DNA of 64,000 nt from Chitinophaga jiangningensis (GTDB lineage: Bacteria; Bacteroidota; Bacteroidia; Chitinophagales; Chitinophagaceae): assembly GCF_900142605.1 (NCBI RefSeq), contig NZ_FRBL01000013.1, positions 62,001 to 126,000 of the forward strand, given 5' to 3'. Shown here piece after piece: positions 58,294 to 64,000 of this stretch (positions within the stretch are counted from its first letter, which is position 1; every line of letters begins with the position of its first letter). The notes beneath the pieces are model-generated. The model was not told the DNA's origin and made no database searches. It saw only the letters and a list, made by a program, of their open reading frames with translations. The position numbers and the translations under genes are program-made.

Positions 58294-59820
58294 ATGAAAA
58301 GAAAATTCTTTAAATCTATAATAATAGCAGCTGGTGGATTGTTAGTGTTTGCTGCTTGTAGTAAAAGTTTCCTTGAAACAGATCCAACCGGTACGCCTAC
58401 AGAAAACAATTACTACCGTAATGAAACCGAAGCATTTAACGGTTTGGTGGCCGTATATGACGTAGTAGGATGGCAGGGTAACGCTTATATTACTAAAACG
58501 GGTATGGCCGATGCCGCCTCTGATGATCACTATGCAGGCGGTGGTAGCTCCACGGACGTTTCCGGATTACAGGTAATGTCCAACTATACCGTGGACCCGG
58601 CCACAGGGCCTTCCGCCGAATTATGGCAGAAAGGTTATGCCGGTGTGTTCCGCGCAAACCTCCTGATGGAGAAACTGCCTAACGTGCCAATGGATGAAAA
58701 TAAAAAGAAACGTTTTGTGGCAGAATGTAAAGTACTTCGTGCTTACTTCTACTTTGACCTGGTGCGTTTGTTCAAAAACATTCCGCTGATCACAAAAACA
58801 CTGGCTACATCTGAATTCAACAGCGTACTCCAGGCAGAGCCTGCACAGGTATGGGCGCAGATTGAAAAAGACCTCACTGAGGCGATTGCTGAAGCCCAGC
58901 TGCCTGATAAACTGGCGAGTTCCGAAACCGGCCGCATGAACAAAGGTATTGCACATGCCCTGCTGGGTAAAGTATATCTCTGGGAGAAAAAATATACTGA
59001 AGCAGCTGCTGAATTTGCACTGGTAAACGGTACGCCGGGTGGTGCCAACAGCTATGGTTATGCCCTGTTGCCTAACTTTGCAGACCTCTGGAAGTTTACC
59101 AATAAATTTAACTCAGAGTCTATCTTCGAAATTTCCTTCTCCTCTTTGAGCGGTGGTACCTGGAGCTGTACTTCCTGTACAGAAGGTAACGTACTGAATG
59201 TGATGGTGGGCCCTCGCGGATACTCTCCAACACCAGGTGCTCCTGACTACTACTCCGGCTGGAGCTTCCTGCCGGTGACACAGTCCCTGTTTGATGCGCT
59301 GCATTTCGACCCTCGTTTCAATGCTACTATAGTAAACCTGGATAGCCTGGAGAAAAATGGAGTGGCTAAATACGAGAAGGGCTATATGAACACCGGTTAT
59401 TTCCTCGCTAAGTTCGCCGCTAAAAACTCCGACAGAACTACCGGTGGTGGTAATGTAGAGTTGAACTTTGGTCAGAACCTCTACGAAATCCGTTTGGCAG
59501 ATGCTTACCTGATGGAAGCAGAAGCGCTGGTAAGAGGTGGTGGTGATGCTGCCCGTGCCGATGCCCTGCTGAATGCAGTACGTAAACGTGTAGGCCTGAA
59601 TCCGGTGCCTGCTACCATCGACAATATCATGAAAGAAAGACGTCTTGAACTGGCTGGTGAAGGTCATCGTTGGTTCGACCTCGTTAGAACCGGTGATGCT
59701 GCCACAGTGCTGGCCTCCAAAGGTTTCAAGGCAGGTAAGAACGAAATCCTTCCTATTCCTTTACAGGAGCTGGAAAACACCAAAATTCTGCAGAACAAAG
59801 AATATGGTGGCACTAAATAA
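58294..59820 (+). CDS. RagB/SusD-family nutrient-binding outer-membrane lipoprotein
   Basis: 508 aa. Lipobox FAAC after a short signal, lipid at Cys22. N-terminal SKSFLETDPTGTPTENNYYRNETEAFNGLVAVYD, then the helical TPR-like SusD scaffold: CKVLRAYFYFDLVRLFKNIPLITKTL and MNKGIAHALLGKVYLWEKKYTEAA. The C-terminal YEIRLADAYLMEAEALVRGGG, LNAVRKRVGL, and RRLELAGEGHRWFDLVR with IPLQELENTKILQN are hallmarks of the family. It is 21 nt after susC and forms the lid that captures glycans for the SusC pore. Confidence 0.96.
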   Translation: MKRKFFKSIIIAAGGLLVFAACSKSFLETDPTGTPTENNYYRNETEAFNGLVAVYDVVGWQGNAYITKTGMADAASDDHYAGGGSSTDVSGLQVMSNYTVDPATGPSAELWQKGYAGVFRANLLMEKLPNVPMDENKKKRFVAECKVLRAYFYFDLVRLFKNIPLITKTLATSEFNSVLQAEPAQVWAQIEKDLTEAIAEAQLPDKLASSETGRMNKGIAHALLGKVYLWEKKYTEAAAEFALVNGTPGGANSYGYALLPNFADLWKFTNKFNSESIFEISFSSLSGGTWSCTSCTEGNVLNVMVGPRGYSPTPGAPDYYSGWSFLPVTQSLFDALHFDPRFNATIVNLDSLEKNGVAKYEKGYMNTGYFLAKFAAKNSDRTTGGGNVELNFGQNLYEIRLADAYLMEAEALVRGGGDAARADALLNAVRKRVGLNPVPATIDNIMKERRLELAGEGHRWFDLVRTGDAATVLASKGFKAGKNEILPIPLQELENTKILQNKEYGGTK

Positions 59821-59850
59821 TGATGTCAACAACCTTTAAAAAGTCGATTC

Positions 59851-60729
59851 ATGAAATTTGCCAATAAAAATATATTAGCCGCAGTACTGCTGGGCATGAG
59901 TGCCTTTGCTGCCTGCACACCCGAATCAGATACCAAATCACTGGGCCCTATTCCTGCCGGTACGTTCACCGTTACACCGGTGGCCAACGACGGTAACCGT
60001 TTCGTAGTCAGCAACACCACTGCCGGTTCCTTTATGAGCGTGTGGGCTGCTTCTAACGGCGGCGCCTCCAGGAAAGTGACAGATACCCTTACTTTCGGCA
60101 GAAAAGGTACCTGGGATATTAACCTCACCGCCTACACGCAGGGAGGTTCCGCTACCACCAAACAACAGGTGACCGTAGCCGCAGATATACCACCAGCACA
60201 GATCGTAGGATTTTATGATCTCACCAAACCCAGAGTGGATACACAATGGCTGGCACTGAAAATGGGTGCAGTAAGTACTACTATTACCTATACCCCAACT
60301 GGTGTTAATTTCTCCAAACCAGCTAACGCTGCTTCCAACGGTGGTATCTATAGGAAAGTGAAAATCAATCCTAACCGTGATTACTACCTGCAGGTATTTG
60401 CAAGAGGTCAGATGGTGAAACTGGCAGGAGACTCTGCCTGGTTTGAAGCTTACATTGGTAAGGATGTACCGCTGAATAACTTTAACTATGCTACCAACCT
60501 GGTGGCAGGTTTCAATACCAACAGCGATTGTGGCCTGGTAGCGATGAACGGTGATGTAGTACCTGTTGCATGCACCGGTGCAGCTGCCGGAAAAGGAAGT
60601 CTGGTGAAGTTCACAGATGCAGCAGATTTTTATATCGTAATCAAAGCAGGAAGTAACTCCGCTGCAAATGGCCTGGGTACCGCAGGTATCACGGTTGACA
60701 GTGTGAAGCTCCTGGAGCAGATCAGATAA
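59851..60729 (+). CDS. SusE/SusF-position surface glycan-binding lipoprotein
   Basis: 292 aa. Lipoprotein signal with lipobox FAAC (lipid at Cys22). An N-terminal PKD-like Ig domain at about 35-110 (FTVTPVANDGNRFVVSNTTAGSFMSVWAASNGGASRKVTDTLTFGRKGTWDINLTAY). Then a C-terminal beta-sandwich at about 125-290, possibly a carbohydrate-binding module (TITYTPTGVNFSKPANAASNGGIYRKVKINPNRDYYLQVFARG, ADFYIVIKAGSNSAANGLGTAGITVDSVKLLEQI). Position after SusD in a glucan locus predicts a cell-surface glycan-binding protein. Sequence identity to SusE/F themselves is not claimed. Confidence 0.8.
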   Translation: MKFANKNILAAVLLGMSAFAACTPESDTKSLGPIPAGTFTVTPVANDGNRFVVSNTTAGSFMSVWAASNGGASRKVTDTLTFGRKGTWDINLTAYTQGGSATTKQQVTVAADIPPAQIVGFYDLTKPRVDTQWLALKMGAVSTTITYTPTGVNFSKPANAASNGGIYRKVKINPNRDYYLQVFARGQMVKLAGDSAWFEAYIGKDVPLNNFNYATNLVAGFNTNSDCGLVAMNGDVVPVACTGAAAGKGSLVKFTDAADFYIVIKAGSNSAANGLGTAGITVDSVKLLEQIR

Positions 60730-60737
60730 TACTTTTA

Positions 60738-60821
60738 GTTCCCGAAGAGGTATCCCGCCGTTGGCGGGATACCTCTTCGGGAGATCGCCAGGGCCGCAGG
60801 CCCTGGCGATCTCCCGGGAAC
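60738..60821. repeat. Paired-hairpin element 10, inside the glucan locus
   Basis: First hairpin: 20-bp perfect arms 60740-60759 / 60763-60782, loop GTT. Second hairpin: 18-bp perfect arms 60778-60795 / 60799-60816, loop GCA. Shared CGGGA at 60778-60782. An outer GTTCCCG (60738-60744) / CGGGAAC (60815-60821) can also close the whole. It separates the SusCDE part from the glycosidase genes, so it may set their relative expression. Confidence 0.9.
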
Positions 60822-60853
60822 AAAAATACCACTCATCAATTTTTTTCCCCATC

Positions 60854-61696
60854 ATGAACGCGGTTGCAGTATCTTTCGTTTCCATGCTGATGGCTTCACA
60901 GCTATGCCTGGCCAACAGCGACACTACCTCACCCAAAAAACTACCAGTTCCGGTTGATAAAGCCTGGAAATTTGAACAGACTCCGGTTTGGGCCGATGAG
61001 TTTGACTATTCCGGCATGCCCGATCCTGCCAAATGGGGTTATGACATTGGCGGCGGTGGTTGGGGAAACCACGAACTGCAATACTACTCCGACAGCGGCA
61101 ACGCCATCGTTGGCAATGGTGTACTCACCATCACCGCCCGCAAGGAGGACAAAGAAAACAAACATTATACCTCCGCCCGCGTGATCAGCAAAGGCAAAGG
61201 AGATTTCCTGTACGGCCGCTTCGAAATAAGAGCGAAACTGCCCGCAGGTAAAGGCACCTGGCCCGCCATCTGGATGCTGCCCACCGACTGGGCATACGGC
61301 GGCTGGCCAAACTCTGGTGAAATTGATATCATGGAACACGTGGGATATAACCCCGGTAAAGTCCATGTAACGATGCATACAAAAGCATATTATTTTAAAA
61401 TCAATACCCAGAAAACAAGTATTACCGAAGTTGACAGCATCTATGATGCGTTTCATACTTACCGGCTCGACTGGACACCCGCTGCGATCCGCGCTTACAT
61501 TGATGATAAGCCGGTGTTTGAAATGAAGAATGAAGGACAGGGATATTTAGTATGGCCATTCGACAAACGGTTTCACCTTTTACTCAACGTTGCCGTAGGG
61601 GGCGACTGGGGCGGGAAGGAAGGAGTAGATGACAGCATTTTCCCTACAGCCATGCAGGTTGATTACGTTAGAGTATACAAGATGATAGATCAATAA
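60854..61696 (+). CDS. Glycoside hydrolase family 16 endo-beta-glucanase (laminarinase-like)
   Basis: 280 aa with a signal peptide (NAVAVSFVSMLMASQLCLA). A single GH16 domain from about 40. Substrate-cleft WGYDIGGGGWGNHELQYYSDSGNAIV, then YGRFEIRAKLPAGKGTWPAIWMLP, the retaining catalytic motif SGEIDIMEHVG (nucleophile Glu156, Asp158, acid/base Glu161), and HTYRLDWTPAAIRAYIDDKPVF. The NHELQYY and EIDIMEHVG forms are those of GH16_3 laminarinases acting on beta-1,3- and mixed-linkage glucans. ATG 60854 comes from the signal peptide; the frame runs open into the hairpin element upstream. Confidence 0.93.
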   Translation: MNAVAVSFVSMLMASQLCLANSDTTSPKKLPVPVDKAWKFEQTPVWADEFDYSGMPDPAKWGYDIGGGGWGNHELQYYSDSGNAIVGNGVLTITARKEDKENKHYTSARVISKGKGDFLYGRFEIRAKLPAGKGTWPAIWMLPTDWAYGGWPNSGEIDIMEHVGYNPGKVHVTMHTKAYYFKINTQKTSITEVDSIYDAFHTYRLDWTPAAIRAYIDDKPVFEMKNEGQGYLVWPFDKRFHLLLNVAVGGDWGGKEGVDDSIFPTAMQVDYVRVYKMIDQ

Positions 61697-61708
61697 ATCC
61701 ACGTATAG

Positions 61709-63112
61709 ATGAAAGCAAACAGAAATATCGTTATATATACCCTCGCACTGCTGCTGGCGGGTACCACCGCCTATGGCCAGGCAGGGAAAAAAGGTAAAAT
61801 GGAAGCCTGGATCAGTAACCCTGACCGCTCCGCGTTACTGCAAAAACAAAAGAATAGCCTTTCTTTTACTAACACAGATAATGGCACTCCTGTAATTGAC
61901 GTGGACGCCGCAAAACAATTTCAATCGATTGATGGCTTTGGGTTTACCCTCACCGGTGGTAGTGCTACGCATATCAATCAAATGCCCGCAGCCGCGCAGG
62001 ATGCGTTGCTCAAAGAGTTATTCCTCACCGCTGGCAATGGCATCGGCATCAGTTACATACGTCTCAGCATCGCCGCTTCTGACCTCAGTGCGGAAGTATT
62101 TACCTATGATGATGTAGCCGGCGATACTGCACTGGCACACTTCTCCATCGATAAGGAAAAAGTGGACCTGATTCCTGTACTGAAAAAAATATTGAAACTC
62201 AACCCACGTATCAAAATACTGGGTTCCCCATGGACCGCACCGGCATGGATGAAAACTAATAATTCCTTTATCGGTGGGAGTTTGAAACCAGAATATTACC
62301 ACGCCTACGCCAACTACTTCGTGAAATATATCCACGCCATGAAGCAGGAAGGCATTACCATCGATGCCATCACCATTCAAAACGAACCGCTGCATGGTGG
62401 CAATAATCCCAGCATGGTGATGCAATGGCAGGAACAGGCAGCCTTCGTAAAAGAAGCCCTGGGGCCGGTGTTTAAACAAGCCGGGCTGAAAACAAAAATT
62501 ATCCTGTACGATCATAACTGTGATAAGCCGGAATATCCGATGAATATCCTGGCCGATAAAGACGCCTACCCGTACATCGACGGTTCAGCATTTCACCTCT
62601 ATGGTGGTAAAATCAGTGCCATGAGCACCGTTCATGATGCGTATCCGGAAAAGCACCTCTACTTTACGGAACAATGGTCCGACGGCAAGGGTAGTTTCTC
62701 CCGGGAACTAACCGGTAACACTACCCGGCTAACGATTGGGGCTATACGAAACTGGAGCCGAAACGTGCTGCAATGGAACCTTACCTCCAATCCTTCCCTT
62801 ACCCCGCATACGGATAAGGGTGGTTGCGGCCAGTGCCTCGGCGGTGTTACGATCGACGGCACTAACATCACCCGTAACTCTTCCTATTATGTACTCGGCC
62901 ATGCTTCCAAATTTGTGGCACCCGGTTCGGTAAGAATCGCGTCCAACGAGCCGGAGAAGCTGGATAACGTCGCATTCCGCACGCCGGAAGGAAAGAAGGT
63001 GCTGGTGGTAGTTAATAACAATCCTGCTGAACAGCAGTTTCAGATACGTGAAAATGGTAAGCTGGTGGCGGTTACACTCGGTAGCCACTCCGTTGGTACT
63101 TATGTCTGGTAA
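61709..63112 (+). CDS. Glycoside hydrolase family 30 enzyme, copy 1
   Basis: 467 aa, signal peptide at 1-23 (NIVIYTLALLLAGTTAYG). GH30 catalytic barrel: IDGFGFTLTGGSATHINQM near 74, YIRLSIAASDLSAEVFTYDD near 116, LGSPWTAPAWMKTNNSFIGG, acid/base Glu226 in ITIQNEPLHGG, FHLYGG near 295, and nucleophile Glu321 in LYFTEQWSDG. C-terminal beta domain WNLTSNPSLTPHTDKGGCGQC to VTLGSHSVGTYVW. Family activities include glucosylceramidase, beta-1,6-glucanase and beta-xylosidase; next to GH16, beta-1,6-glucanase is most likely. It begins 12 nt after the GH16 stop. Confidence 0.93.
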   Translation: MKANRNIVIYTLALLLAGTTAYGQAGKKGKMEAWISNPDRSALLQKQKNSLSFTNTDNGTPVIDVDAAKQFQSIDGFGFTLTGGSATHINQMPAAAQDALLKELFLTAGNGIGISYIRLSIAASDLSAEVFTYDDVAGDTALAHFSIDKEKVDLIPVLKKILKLNPRIKILGSPWTAPAWMKTNNSFIGGSLKPEYYHAYANYFVKYIHAMKQEGITIDAITIQNEPLHGGNNPSMVMQWQEQAAFVKEALGPVFKQAGLKTKIILYDHNCDKPEYPMNILADKDAYPYIDGSAFHLYGGKISAMSTVHDAYPEKHLYFTEQWSDGKGSFSRELTGNTTRLTIGAIRNWSRNVLQWNLTSNPSLTPHTDKGGCGQCLGGVTIDGTNITRNSSYYVLGHASKFVAPGSVRIASNEPEKLDNVAFRTPEGKKVLVVVNNNPAEQQFQIRENGKLVAVTLGSHSVGTYVW

Positions 63113-63132
63113 TAAATTATTTTTTTAAAGAG

Positions 63133-64000
63133 ATGAAAAAAACAATTCTGGCAGGTGCTGCTTTCCTGGCCTTTGCGGCATCCGGTTACAGCCAGCAAAA
63201 AAAAGTAACCGTATATACTACGGCACAAAATACCGAAATGCGACTGGCACAAAACGGTACCCTCGAGTTCCACGCCATGCCGCAGCCTTTTGAAACTGAA
63301 CCTTGTGTATTCGTAGATCCAAAAGTTACCTTTCAGACTTTCCAGGGGATCGGTGGCGCCCTTACAGATGCTGCTGCTGAAACCTTTTACAAACTGCCGA
63401 AAGAAAAACAGGCGGAACTGCTGAAAGCATATTTTAATGTTAATAACGGTATCGGTTATACGTTTTCCAGGACTAACATCGCCAGCTGTGATTTCAGCAG
63501 CGGCACCTACGCTTACGTAGCGGATAACGACAGCACCCTCAAAACATTCAGCGTACAACACGATCTGCAATATAAAGTACCATTCATTAAAGCGGCCACC
63601 CAGGCGGCCGGCGGCACTTTGCCGCTCTTTGTGAGTCCCTGGAGCCCGCCCGCATGGATGAAAGACAATAACAGCGTTTTGCAGGGTGGTAAACTGCTGC
63701 CACGTTACTACCAGGCATGGTCCAACCACTACGTAAAATTCATTAAAGCCTACGAAGCCTTGGGCATACCGGTATGGGGCCTCAGTGTGCAAAACGAGCC
63801 GATGGCCAAACAGAAATGGGAATCCTGCATCTTCACAGCAGAAGAAGAAAGAGATTTCATCAAGAAATTCCTCGGACCAACCCTGGCAAAAAATGGCCTG
63901 GGTACCAAAAAACTCATTGCCTGGGATCATAACCGCGACCTGCTGTATCAATGCGCCAGCACACTGCTGCAGGACAAAGAAGCTGCTAAATACATTTGGG
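63133..64000 (+). CDS. Glycoside hydrolase family 30 enzyme, copy 2 (3' end beyond window)
   Basis: The first 289 codons are visible and the gene continues past 64000. Signal peptide (KKTILAGAAFLAFAASGYSQ), then FQTFQGIGGALTDAAAETFYKLP near 67, GIGYTFSRTNIASCDFSSGTYAYV, FVSPWSPPAWMKDNNSVLQGGKLLPRYYQAW, and acid/base Glu222 in GLSVQNEPMAKQKWESC. The GIGGALTDAAAET and QNEPMAKQKWESC forms differ clearly from copy 1 and are those of GH30_1-type enzymes, so the two copies probably split different linkages. The nucleophile region lies outside the window. It starts 20 nt after copy 1. Confidence 0.92.
   Translation, partial: MKKTILAGAAFLAFAASGYSQQKKVTVYTTAQNTEMRLAQNGTLEFHAMPQPFETEPCVFVDPKVTFQTFQGIGGALTDAAAETFYKLPKEKQAELLKAYFNVNNGIGYTFSRTNIASCDFSSGTYAYVADNDSTLKTFSVQHDLQYKVPFIKAATQAAGGTLPLFVSPWSPPAWMKDNNSVLQGGKLLPRYYQAWSNHYVKFIKAYEALGIPVWGLSVQNEPMAKQKWESCIFTAEEERDFIKKFLGPTLAKNGLGTKKLIAWDHNRDLLYQCASTLLQDKEAAKYIW

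Noticed and set aside
60761..60853. N-terminal extension of the GH16 frame
   Set aside because: It would be translated from hairpin element 10 and would bury the signal peptide that starts at ATG 60854.
59938..60936. 332-codon minus-strand frame across the SusE-position gene and hairpin element
   Set aside because: It runs through a hairpin element and opposes an operon; Cys/His-rich composition typical of a shadow frame.

Overview
The window looks like a chromosomal segment of a Bacteroidota bacterium of the Chitinophagaceae, most probably Chitinophaga. The evidence is a SusC/SusD pair driven by an ECF sigma/FecR module, a T9SS sorting tail, the Bacteroidota promoter form TTG...TAnnTTTG at many starts, near absence of Shine-Dalgarno sites, and protein families such as DUF4136, DUF2130 and YkuD_2. 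The genus call is inference from protein style; there is no rRNA in the window.

Layout. 1-18.5 kb is mainly housekeeping: ExbD tail, prmC, ribD, an IMPACT/YigZ protein, an FtsX-type permease, 3-hydroxybutyryl-CoA dehydrogenase, Mrp ATPase, FMN-binding protein, pyrF, glutaryl-CoA dehydrogenase, ApbE, envelope proteins, a HAD hydrolase, DUF2130 and an amidohydrolase. 18.5-26.4 kb holds a retropepsin-like protease, tRNA-Leu, a sensor kinase, a glycosyltransferase, a PepSY protein, three near-identical tandem tRNA-Gly genes, a GNAT protein and OmpH. 26.6-31.1 kb is an unusual four-gene unit: ECF sigma, FecR, an STN protein that carries a 16-residue surface repeat instead of a TonB barrel, and a second repeat protein. 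31.3-41.2 kb has a lipoprotein, a Tat-exported phospholipase C, a T9SS metalloprotease, an L,D-transpeptidase, a DUF885 protein and a zincless Fpg/Nei glycosylase. 41.1-44.8 kb has XdhC-MocA, then a promoter, a 32-residue Cys-tailed mini-ORF, a PhyH dioxygenase and an SDR, all on the minus strand. 45-52.5 kb has a TPR protein, a TIM-barrel isomerase, signal peptidase I, an amidohydrolase/MFS pair and a YheT hydrolase. 52.7 kb to the end is a polysaccharide utilization locus: ECF sigma, FecR, SusC, SusD, a SusE-like lipoprotein, a GH16 endoglucanase and two GH30 enzymes. It is predicted to act on beta-1,3/1,6-glucan and runs off the window.

Structure beyond the genes. Ten intergenic regions carry the same architecture: two (once three) long near-perfect hairpins in tandem, usually with 3-nt loops and a CC-NNN-GG core. 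The far arm of the first hairpin supplies the first bases of the second. Arm sequences differ completely between loci, so the shape is conserved rather than the sequence. This family, the Cys-tailed mini-ORF operon and the STN/repeat unit are the three things most worth following up. No insertion sequence, prophage, CRISPR array or integron was seen.
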